The translations under genes and the position numbers were made by a program. A stretch of 64,000 bases of DNA. Origin: G965230065 sp965230065 (GTDB lineage: Bacteria; Bacteroidota; Bacteroidia; Cytophagales; Cyclobacteriaceae). The notes under the pieces are model-generated. The model was not told the origin of the DNA, searched no databases, and saw only the letters and a program-made list of their open reading frames with translations. Numbering within the stretch: position 1 is the first letter of the stretch; every line of letters starts with the position of its first letter. The stretch spans positions 5,394,001-5,458,000 of the forward strand of contig OZ245942.1 of assembly GCA_965230065.1 (NCBI GenBank), written 5' to 3'. This document shows positions 1-6,800 of the stretch, piece after piece.

Positions 1-272
1 GGAAAGAGAGCACCAGAATAGGAAGCGAAATGGTCAATAACCAACCCCATCTCCTTTTGTGTGATTTAACCAATGTAGTAAAAATGACGCATGATTGCCG
101 AAAGCATTTTGCCGGCTCTGAACATGCCGCTATTTTTAGTAAATGTGCCCTCATCGTAACCAGCCCCATCAGCAGGATTATCGGCAATTTCTTCCTGGGA
201 GCCAACAAACCATTGAGGCCAACCCGTATGTTTACCAGTAAAGAAGAAGGTTTAAAGTGGCTGAAAAAATAG
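1..272 (+). CDS. STAS/SpoIIAA-like small protein, C-terminal part only
   Basis: The reading frame is open from the window edge, so this is the 3' part of a gene whose start lies outside; the first in-window ATG is at 30. The visible residues show the pattern of small Bacteroidota STAS-like proteins: a DLTNV strand segment, a following helix with R and F, an SPISRIIGNFFLG core, and a terminal FTSKEEGLKWLKK helix. Such proteins are usually about 120-130 residues, so roughly a third is missing. No partner or substrate can be named. It is convergent with, and only 1 nt from, the minus-strand SafE-like gene. Confidence 0.6.
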   Translation, partial: KESTRIGSEMVNNQPHLLLCDLTNVVKMTHDCRKHFAGSEHAAIFSKCALIVTSPISRIIGNFFLGANKPLRPTRMFTSKEEGLKWLKK

Positions 273-273
273 A

Positions 274-978
274 TTACTCACAAATTGGAATAGAAGAGAA
301 AGGGGATGCCAATAATGGGCTTAGGTAGGGAATATCCAGCCCCATGCCCCGGATGATAAACATTACACCCAAAAGTAACATAAACACTGGAACAGCGGCC
401 CGAATACGGTTTCTGGCCTTTGCCCCCATCCATTTTCCCAAAAAGGTAACCGCCAGCATAGCCGGGAAAGTTCCCAGACCAAAGAAAAGCATGAATAAAC
501 TTCCCTGTACGGCACTTCCGGTGGCGATGGCCCCGGCAATGCCTAAATAAACCAATCCGCAAGGCAGTAAACCATTAAGAATTCCAATCAGCAACCGGGA
601 CAGGTACGAAGGGGTAGCCAACAACTGCTGCATGGGCTGCTTGATATGTGCAATCATCCTAGATATGTAGTGTGTGGGGCTGAATTTATTTTGCAACCAG
701 TTCGGCAAAAATATTATTAAAATGATGAGAATTCCGATGGCAATGGACAGTCCTTGCTGTAACCCACTGAAAACGAAAAATGCCCCCATCAATCCAAAAA
801 CGGCACCGATCAGGGTGTAGGTAAGCAGCCTTCCGGTATTGTAGGCCAGGCTTCCAAATAACCTGGAATGAGCACCTTTTCCTTTCAAGGGCAAAGCCAG
901 GGCAATAGGACCACACATGCCCACACAGTGAAAGCTTCCTGCCATACCAATCATCAGGGCTGTCCAGAATATTGTCAT
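274..978 (-). CDS. SafE/TauE-like membrane protein of the cbb3 oxidase locus
   Basis: A 234-residue polytopic membrane protein of the sulfite exporter TauE/SafE (UreH-like, DsbD-related) family. The N-terminal helix carries GSFHCVGMCGP and a later helix carries LNGLLPCGLVYLG, the conserved Cys-containing segments of this group. It is the last gene of the cco cluster; its ATG overlaps the ccoH stop in ATGA. Family members next to ccoH/ccoG are thought to help oxidase maturation, possibly in copper or thiol handling, but the substrate is not established. Placement by context is strong and the biochemical role is inferred. Confidence 0.85.
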   Translation of the reverse strand: MTIFWTALMIGMAGSFHCVGMCGPIALALPLKGKGAHSRLFGSLAYNTGRLLTYTLIGAVFGLMGAFFVFSGLQQGLSIAIGILIILIIFLPNWLQNKFSPTHYISRMIAHIKQPMQQLLATPSYLSRLLIGILNGLLPCGLVYLGIAGAIATGSAVQGSLFMLFFGLGTFPAMLAVTFLGKWMGAKARNRIRAAVPVFMLLLGVMFIIRGMGLDIPYLSPLLASPFSSIPICE

Positions 979-1409
979 CAGCGAATAAAAATGGTTTCTT
1001 CAGTATAGAATTCTTTTATTCCGTTGTTCCAGTCTACCTTGAGCTTATACATGCCTTTCTCCAGGATAGCAGTAGGTATCATTTGTGTGTTTTGCGCATC
1101 AGGTTTGACTGCAAATGTTTTGTCTAATGACGCGTCGGAGGGCCTGAAAAGAACCACCTGCCCACTGATGTTTTTCACGGCTTCCGGAAAAGTGATGGAA
1201 AGATGGTTTTGGTATTGTTTTACTACTATCTTTTCAGATAATCCCTGCGTGTTTTCAACTTTATCGATATGGTCCTGATACGCGATTTCCTGCTGGTAGT
1301 AATCTTCTGCTACCAAATCAATACTTTGCTGAAAGCTCACCACGGCCATGTAGCCAATGAACAAGCCAAAAGCAATGAAACTAAATGTTATAGAATATCC
1401 CCAGTTCAT
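978..1409 (-). CDS. ccoH: CcoH/FixH-like cbb3 oxidase assembly protein
   Basis: A 143-residue FixH/CcoH-family protein. It has one N-terminal membrane helix (about residues 5-27), then the EDYYQQEIAYQDHID segment typical of FixH, and an extracytoplasmic beta-rich domain ending in YKLKVDWNNG-type strands. CcoH helps assemble and stabilise the cbb3 oxidase. It lies downstream of ccoG and its stop overlaps the SafE-like start by 4 nt, so the two are translationally coupled. The ATG at 1409 is the only sensible start because the membrane helix follows directly. Confidence 0.88.
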   Translation of the reverse strand: MNWGYSITFSFIAFGLFIGYMAVVSFQQSIDLVAEDYYQQEIAYQDHIDKVENTQGLSEKIVVKQYQNHLSITFPEAVKNISGQVVLFRPSDASLDKTFAVKPDAQNTQMIPTAILEKGMYKLKVDWNNGIKEFYTEETIFIR

Positions 1410-1483
1410 AGTGTTTGTTTAGTGTTTGGTGTTTAAAGTTTATAGTTGAACTTGAAACTGAAAACAAGAAACTAAAAACTAAT
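1410..1483. repeat. Low-complexity GTTT/AAAC word-repeat spacer
   Basis: This spacer between ccoG and ccoH is made of a short word repeated several times and then inverted: several GTTTA/GTTTG units (AGTGTTTG, GTTTAGTG, GTTTGGTG, GTTTAAAG) are followed by GAAACT, GAAAAC, GAAACT and AAAACT units. The two halves can pair imperfectly. It has the same design as other gaps in this window but different words. It lies inside an operon, so it could be an mRNA-processing or stabilising hairpin; that is inference. Confidence 0.4.
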
Positions 1484-2917
1484 TTAATTAGCCGGACCCA
1501 AAAATGTAGTGGAAACCTTCTCCAGTAATTCCCCATCCGAGTAAACGCCAATTTTCACATCATTTTTCATTTTTGGTAAATCTTCTTTATTCAGATAAAT
1601 AAACATAGCCCCTTCGGCCATTTCCTGGGGGGCAACGCTTAGTTCGGTTAAGTCGCCTATCAGCTTAATTTCCCCATCTTTTTCAATCAATCGTAGCTGG
1701 ACTTTTATTTCCTCATTTGTTTTATTAATCAACTTAATATTATACAAATTGCTGATTTGTCCGTTTTCCTGCTCCTGGTACAGCATACCCGGAGTGCGCA
1801 AAATGGTGGTTTCCACATCAGAACGCAATACCAATAGTGCCCCCAATACTCCAACCAGTAATACCAGCACTACCGTGTAGGCTATGGAACGGGTATTTTT
1901 CCAGGATAACTTTTTGTTTTCAGCAATCCCCTCTTCTGAAGCGTACCGGATGAGCCCTTTGGGCAAGTTGACCTTTTCCATGATATGGTCGCAGGCATCC
2001 ATGCAGGCTGTACAGTGGATGCATTCCAGTTGGGTACCATTGCGAATATCGATACCTGTGGGGCACACCTGCACACATTGGAGGCAATCGATGCAGTCCC
2101 CTTTATCCGAGGCAGCCCGGTCTTCTCCTTTTCTGAACTTTGCCCTTTGTTCGCCCCTTTGGTAATCATAAGCCACTACTACCGATTTCCTGTCCAGCAG
2201 TACTCCCTGTAACCGTCCGTAAGGACAAACTGTCGTACATACCTGCTCGCGGAAAAAAGCGAAAACATAATAAAACGCGCCGGAAAAAACCAAAATCGCT
2301 CCCAAGCCTGCCAGGTGCTCAGCGGGTGGATCGGTGATAATTTCTATAAGCGCATCGCTTCCAATAATATACGCCAGAAAAATATTAGCAATGAGGAAAG
2401 AAATAGCGAAAAAGATAAGATGTTTTGCAGTTTTCTTCATCACCTTTTCGCGGTTCCAGGTAGCCCTGTCCAATCGTTTTTGGGCTCCGGCATCCCCTTC
2501 AATCCAGTACTCTAACTTTCTGAAAACCATTTCCATAAAGATAGTTTGGGGGCATACCCATCCGCAAAACAACCGTCCGTACACCACTGTAAACAGTACG
2601 ATAAAAATCACCAGGGTAATCATGCCCAATACAAAAAGATGGAAATCCTGTGGCCAGAATATTTGCCCAAATATCACAAATTTTCGCTCCAGTATATTGA
2701 ACATCAATAAGGGTTCTCCGTCAATGCGGATGAAGGGGCCGGTAAATAAAATAATAAGTAATAAAATACTGAACAGGGTACGGGAATTGTAAAACCTGCC
2801 TTTGGGTTTTTTGGGATACACCCAAATCCTTTTCCCTTCTTTATCTACGGTTGCTAAACTATCCCTGAACGATTGTTCACCATCATATAACTCCTTCTCC
2901 AGTGCTGTCTCCTTCAT
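1484..2917 (-). CDS. ccoG: CcoG, 4Fe-4S cbb3 oxidase accessory protein
   Basis: A 477-residue CcoG/RdxA/FixG-family membrane ferredoxin. Visible parts are a soluble N-terminus, several membrane helices from about residue 45, a CGWVCPQ motif at 118-124, a second CTTVCPYGR motif, and a double [4Fe-4S] ferredoxin domain near residues 270-320 (CIDCLQCVQVCP and CIHCTACMDAC). A C-terminal Ig-like FixG domain occupies roughly 370-477. CcoG acts in copper reduction or delivery during cbb3 assembly in proteobacteria. It sits between ccoP and ccoH, as usual in Bacteroidota cco clusters. Confidence 0.95.
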   Translation of the reverse strand: MKETALEKELYDGEQSFRDSLATVDKEGKRIWVYPKKPKGRFYNSRTLFSILLLIILFTGPFIRIDGEPLLMFNILERKFVIFGQIFWPQDFHLFVLGMITLVIFIVLFTVVYGRLFCGWVCPQTIFMEMVFRKLEYWIEGDAGAQKRLDRATWNREKVMKKTAKHLIFFAISFLIANIFLAYIIGSDALIEIITDPPAEHLAGLGAILVFSGAFYYVFAFFREQVCTTVCPYGRLQGVLLDRKSVVVAYDYQRGEQRAKFRKGEDRAASDKGDCIDCLQCVQVCPTGIDIRNGTQLECIHCTACMDACDHIMEKVNLPKGLIRYASEEGIAENKKLSWKNTRSIAYTVVLVLLVGVLGALLVLRSDVETTILRTPGMLYQEQENGQISNLYNIKLINKTNEEIKVQLRLIEKDGEIKLIGDLTELSVAPQEMAEGAMFIYLNKEDLPKMKNDVKIGVYSDGELLEKVSTTFLGPAN

Positions 2918-2981
2918 TTGGGTGTTTTTTGTTTACATTGAAAAAATTAATTTTAGTAGAAAACCTTGATAAAGCTAGTCG

Positions 2982-3097
2982 AGTGTTCTTTCAAGTATAA
3001 AATGAAGAGTAGGCAGCAGCAGGCAGTCATTAAATACTCCTGCCTACTGCCGGTGCCACTGCTGCTTTACCCATCAATCATTACTTGAAGCAACACT
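2982..3097. repeat. Nested inverted-repeat element between ccoP and ccoG
   Basis: The 230-nt gap between ccoP and ccoG has no gene but holds a 116-nt structured element. Its ends are imperfect 16-nt inverted repeats (2982-2997 and 3082-3097, 14 of 16 pairing). Inside are AGTAGGCAG-type words (3008-3028) followed by their complements (TGCCTACTGCC, 3041-3051, and CTGCTGC near 3060). The same 15-mer starting AGTAGGCAGC occurs at 22761-22775. It may act as an intercistronic terminator or RNA-stability hairpin, or be a small MITE-like element. Confidence 0.55.
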
Positions 3098-3147
3098 AGA
3101 TGGTTTGCTCCAGCCACAGGTTTGTCCAAGTTTAGCTTACGAAATAA

Positions 3148-4017
3148 TTATTCGCCTGCTGCTTCATACAACTCTCCTTGCGGCTCTTTGGCATTGGGCG
3201 GATTCGTGCCTACCAGTTTCTGCAAAATAAAGCTGGAAAGGCCCTGCATTTGTTCCGGGCTGAGTTGTCCCTGCCAGGCAATCATTCCTTTTTCCGGCAC
3301 ACCGTGCTTGATGGTGGCGAAAATATCCTGTACACTGCCACCATGCAGCCAGTAATTATCTGTCAGATTAGGCCCCACGCCCCCCTGGCCTTCGTTACCA
3401 TGACAGGCCGAGCAGTATTGCATATAACTTTTGCCTGCGGCAGCCAGGGTATTTTCATCCGTTACAACGCTTACATTTTCTTCATCAATTAATTCTCCTT
3501 CTTCCGATTGTTCAGCCCTGAACTCTTCCAGTGCAGCCTCAGCTTTTGCCACTTGTATTTCGTATTCTTCTTCCTGCAATGGGCCAGCATCCAATACATG
3601 ATAATAAACCATATAAACTACTGAAAAAGCGATGCTCGCGTAAAACAAGGCAGTCCACCAGGGAGGCAGGTTATTATCCAATTCCCTGATACCGTCATAT
3701 TCATGGGAAGTGAGTACTTCTTCTTCTCTTTCTACAGGCACCGCGTCATTAAGTTTGGTCAAAAGGCTTCCTGTCAAACTCTCTTGCACGATGGATGACT
3801 CTGGCTGGGTGCGGGTAATAATGGCCCTGATTGCTATATAAATTGTGATGACAAGCACGAGCAGTAAAATCTCCACCGCAAATACGCCCCAAAGCAAAAC
3901 TTCCTGCAATCCGGCATCGGTTAAACCTAAATTTTCAGCTGATTGTGCATAACTGCCAACAGGCAATAAAAAGAGCAAAATTATGAGGGAAAATATTTTA
4001 TAGATCAATCGCTTCAT
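3148..4017 (-). CDS. ccoP: CcoP, cbb3 oxidase cytochrome c subunit with one haem motif
   Basis: A 289-residue CcoP. I start it at ATG 4017, where MKRLIYKI begins a signal-like hydrophobic segment ending in SYAQ; an upstream start would read through ccoQ sequence out of frame. Two further membrane segments follow (near LLWGVFAVEILLLVLVITIY and WTALFYASIAFSVVYMVYY). The C-terminal domain has a single CxxCH motif (CSACHGNEGQGG) and a GMIAWQGQLSPEQ segment near the axial Met. Proteobacterial CcoP carries two haems c; the one-haem form seen here is usual in Bacteroidota. It overlaps ccoQ by 20 nt. Confidence 0.92.
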   Translation of the reverse strand: MKRLIYKIFSLIILLFLLPVGSYAQSAENLGLTDAGLQEVLLWGVFAVEILLLVLVITIYIAIRAIITRTQPESSIVQESLTGSLLTKLNDAVPVEREEEVLTSHEYDGIRELDNNLPPWWTALFYASIAFSVVYMVYYHVLDAGPLQEEEYEIQVAKAEAALEEFRAEQSEEGELIDEENVSVVTDENTLAAAGKSYMQYCSACHGNEGQGGVGPNLTDNYWLHGGSVQDIFATIKHGVPEKGMIAWQGQLSPEQMQGLSSFILQKLVGTNPPNAKEPQGELYEAAGE

Positions 4018-4216
4018 GATGGTTATTTCGTTGTTGTTGGGAATTAATTTGATCTTCCAGTGGCATTTCTGCCATTTTCCGGATGTGTTTCTTGTCTGCC
4101 CTGAAAACCCAGATGAGCAGGCCCAAAAAGAAAAGGAAGAAAATGACAAAGGAAATGAGGGGAAAGATTTCAATCCCCACAATCGTTTCCATATGATGTT
4201 TAATGAATTTGAGCAT
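3998..4216 (-). CDS. ccoQ: CcoQ-like small cbb3 oxidase subunit
   Basis: A 72-residue single-membrane-span protein between ccoNO and ccoP. The helix (FPLISFVIFFLFFLGLLIWVFRADKK) ends in the W-x-F-x-x-x-K pattern of CcoQ/FixQ, followed by a charged cytoplasmic tail. CcoQ helps stabilise the oxidase complex. An internal ATG at 4192 (METIVG) is an alternative start. Its 3' end overlaps ccoP by 20 nt, so the two are probably translationally coupled. The assignment rests mainly on position, size and topology. Confidence 0.8.
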   Translation of the reverse strand: MLKFIKHHMETIVGIEIFPLISFVIFFLFFLGLLIWVFRADKKHIRKMAEMPLEDQINSQQQRNNHHEAIDL

Positions 4217-4296
4217 GTTTGCTTTTGTTTGGTGTTTTGAGTTTATAGTTTGATGTTTCGTTCATAGCTAGAAGCACAAAACCATAAACTTTTATA
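4217..4296. repeat. GTTT-word spacer between ccoNO and ccoQ
   Basis: This gap repeats the word design of the ccoG-ccoH spacer: GTTTGG, GTTTTG, GTTTATAG, GTTTGATG and GTTTCG on one side, and AAAACCATAAAC on the other, allowing imperfect pairing. No gene is present. It supports a family of structured intercistronic spacers inside the cco operon. Confidence 0.35.
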
Positions 4297-6468
4297 CTAC
4301 TTCGATATATCTGTTCCCAATCGCTGTAAGTAGGCAATCAATGCAATAATTTCTTTCTCACTTTTTACCTCAATGCCATTGCCTTTTAGTGTATTGGCGA
4401 TTTCTTCTGCCTGTTTTTGTAAGTCCTCCACCGCTTCGGCTTCATAGCCCTCAGGATATGGAACACCCAGCTTGCGCATGGCAGCAATTTTGGCGGCCGT
4501 AGCGGATATGTCTAAATTGTCTTCAAACAACCAGGGGTAAGGCGGCATGATGGAGCCGGGCGACATAGACTCGGGATCCAACATGTGATGATAGTGCCAG
4601 GAATGGGGGTATTTTCCTCCTTCACGCTGCAAATCGGGCCCTGTTCGTTTAGAGCCCCAAAGGAAGGGGTGATCATACACAAACTCACCGGCTTTGGAGT
4701 ATTCCCCATACCGTTCTGTTTCTGATCGGAAAGGACGTATCATTTGCGTGTGGCAGGAAACACAGCCTTCCCGAATGTAAATATCCCGTCCTTCCAGCTC
4801 CAGGGGTGTGTAAGGCTTTACACTGCTGATGGTGGGAATATTTGATTTTACCAAAAATGTAGGCACCATCTCAACAATACCCCCAATCAGGATGGCAATC
4901 AGGCTCCAAACCAGCAAACGAACAGGCCTGTGCTCGAATAATTTCCGGTGCCAGTGGTCGTGTTTGGGCGATTGGTAATCCTTCTGTAAAGGATACCCAA
5001 AAGCTTCTTCTTCCTTAACAAAGCTGCCCTGCCCAATGGTTTTTACAAGGTTATAAATCATGATGAATACACCCACCAGGTACAAGGCACCACCCCCTGC
5101 CCTGAGCAGGTACATGGTTTCAAGCTGGGTAACTGTTTCCAGAAAGTTAGGATAAGCCAGCAGGCCGTCCTGGGTAAATTCTTTCCACATCAGGCTTTGG
5201 GTGAAACCGGCCCAGTACAACGGTAGGGCATAGAAAATAATTCCTAACGTTCCAATCCAAAAATGAGTGTTGGCCAGCTTTCTGGAAAAAAGTTTGGTGC
5301 CGTACATTTTGGGTACCAGGTAGTACAGCATCCCAAAGGTGAGGAAGCCATTCCAACCCAAAGCACCCACATGCACGTGGGCAATGATCCAGTCGGTAAA
5401 GTGGGCGATGGCATTTACATTTTTCAAAGAAAGCATGGGGCCTTCAAAAGTGGCCATGCCATAGGCGGTGATAGCCACCACAAAAAACTTAAGCACAGGG
5501 TCTTCCCGCACCCGGTCCCAGGCTCCCCGCAGGGTAAGCAATCCGTTCAGCATACCTCCCCAGGACGGGGCAATGAGCATGATAGAAAATACAGCCCCCA
5601 GTGATTGTGCCCAATCCGGCAATGAAGTATACAACAGGTGGTGCGGACCTGCCCAGATGTAAATAAAAATCAACGCCCAAAAGTGGATGATAGACAGGCG
5701 GTAGGAATATACCGGACGGTTAGCCGCTTTGGGCACAAAATAATACATGAGGCCCAGGTAAGGCGTGGTAAGAAAGAAAGCAACGGCATTGTGCCCGTAC
5801 CACCACTGCACCAGTGCGTCTTGTACGCCCGCATACCATGAATAGCTTTTCAGGAAAGTAACCGGGAGTTCAAATGAGTTGACAATGTGCAGCACCGCGA
5901 CGGTAACGAAAGTAGCAATGTAAAACCAAATGGCTACATAAAGGTGCCTTTCCCTCCGTTTGAGGATAGTGGCAAACATATTCCACCCAAAAACGACCCA
6001 AATAGCGGTAATTGCAATATCTATGGGCCATTCCAGTTCCGCATATTCTTTACTGGTAGTGTAACCAAACGGCAAGGTAAGCACAGCCGACAGAATGATA
6101 AGCTGCCACCCCCAAAAGTTGATAAGGCTGAGGGCATCGCTGTACATGCGGGTTTTGCACAACCTTTGTAAAGAGTAGTAGACTCCGGCAAAAATACCAT
6201 TTCCTACAAAAGCGAAGATGACCGCATTGGTGTGCAAAGGCCGGACCCGCCCAAATGTGGTAAAAGGCAATTCAAAATTTAAAGCCGGAAATACCAACTG
6301 AAGGGCAATTAACAATCCAATTGACATTCCGATTACCCCCCAAATGGTGGTAGCGTACATAAACAGGCGGACAATGTTATTGTCATAATAAAATCGTTCC
6401 TGTTCACCCACCTGGGATTGTTCAAACACTACTTCTTTATTTTGTGTAGCAGCCGTTTTGTTACTCAT
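4297..6468 (-). CDS. ccoNO: Fused CcoN-CcoO subunit of cbb3 cytochrome oxidase
   Basis: A 723-residue fusion of catalytic subunit I (CcoN, about residues 1-480) and the membrane cytochrome c subunit (CcoO, about 520-723). CcoN ligands are visible: RPLHTNAV, WWYGHNAVAFF, GPHHLLY and IIAHVHVGALGWNG supply the haem b, haem b3 and CuB histidines. CcoO has a CVSCHTQM haem c motif and the conserved IRPFRSE and GPDLQREGGK segments. The fusion is common in Bacteroidota. The start at 6468 (MSNKTAA) overlaps ccoS by 8 nt; upstream in-frame codons encode ccoS in another frame. It is the terminal O2-reducing, proton-pumping oxidase for low oxygen. Confidence 0.95.
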   Translation of the reverse strand: MSNKTAATQNKEVVFEQSQVGEQERFYYDNNIVRLFMYATTIWGVIGMSIGLLIALQLVFPALNFELPFTTFGRVRPLHTNAVIFAFVGNGIFAGVYYSLQRLCKTRMYSDALSLINFWGWQLIILSAVLTLPFGYTTSKEYAELEWPIDIAITAIWVVFGWNMFATILKRRERHLYVAIWFYIATFVTVAVLHIVNSFELPVTFLKSYSWYAGVQDALVQWWYGHNAVAFFLTTPYLGLMYYFVPKAANRPVYSYRLSIIHFWALIFIYIWAGPHHLLYTSLPDWAQSLGAVFSIMLIAPSWGGMLNGLLTLRGAWDRVREDPVLKFFVVAITAYGMATFEGPMLSLKNVNAIAHFTDWIIAHVHVGALGWNGFLTFGMLYYLVPKMYGTKLFSRKLANTHFWIGTLGIIFYALPLYWAGFTQSLMWKEFTQDGLLAYPNFLETVTQLETMYLLRAGGGALYLVGVFIMIYNLVKTIGQGSFVKEEEAFGYPLQKDYQSPKHDHWHRKLFEHRPVRLLVWSLIAILIGGIVEMVPTFLVKSNIPTISSVKPYTPLELEGRDIYIREGCVSCHTQMIRPFRSETERYGEYSKAGEFVYDHPFLWGSKRTGPDLQREGGKYPHSWHYHHMLDPESMSPGSIMPPYPWLFEDNLDISATAAKIAAMRKLGVPYPEGYEAEAVEDLQKQAEEIANTLKGNGIEVKSEKEIIALIAYLQRLGTDISK

Positions 6469-6631
6469 GATTGTGTTTATTGTTATTTGATTGTTTGTCC
6501 TCAAAAAGAATGCGTACTGATGGGGAATAGTCGTCATCGTACTGCCCGGATTTACTGGCCCACAAAAAAGCGATCAGAAAGCCGGAAGCAATTATTAAAC
6601 TGATACCGATTAGGATAAAAATGACACTCAT
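6461..6631 (-). CDS. ccoS: CcoS, small cbb3 oxidase maturation protein
   Basis: A 56-residue protein read directly from the sequence. It begins MSVIFILIGISLIIASGF, a single membrane helix, followed by the diagnostic CcoS segment AFLWASKSGQYDD and the acidic DDYSPS, then a short polar tail. CcoS is needed to insert cofactors into CcoN in proteobacteria. Its stop lies inside the ccoNO start (8-nt overlap, CATGAGTAA), so translation is coupled. It is short enough to be missed by length-filtered gene calling. Confidence 0.9.
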   Translation of the reverse strand: MSVIFILIGISLIIASGFLIAFLWASKSGQYDDDYSPSVRILFEDKQSNNNKHNHE

Positions 6632-6684
6632 TGAGAATAAATTTCAATGCGAAAAAAACAGAAAGGGGCTGATTTAATTATGAC

Positions 6685-6716
6685 ACTGATCAGGGAAAAA
6701 AATGATTTTGATCAGT
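6685..6716. promoter_or_regulatory. Inverted repeat, candidate operator upstream of ccoS
   Basis: A perfect 8-nt inverted repeat, ACTGATCA (6685-6692) and TGATCAGT (6709-6716), spaced by 16 nt, lies 54-85 nt upstream of the ccoS start in the 169-nt gap after ccoI. Each arm contains the palindrome TGATCA, and the centre-to-centre distance is 24 nt. It resembles but does not match the FNR box TTGATnnnnATCAA. It may bind a Crp/Fnr-type oxygen regulator; this is unproven. Confidence 0.35.
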
Positions 6717-6800
6717 TAAGCTTGCAGGTGGTAAATTATGATAATGTTCATTATTAATCAACCTTAGTTTTACTTTTTTAATATTATTGCCTTACAAAAT

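Noticed and set aside
6685..6716. FNR box upstream of ccoS
   Set aside because: No TTGATnnnnATCAA match; the repeat has a different spacing, so it is reported as an unnamed inverted repeat.
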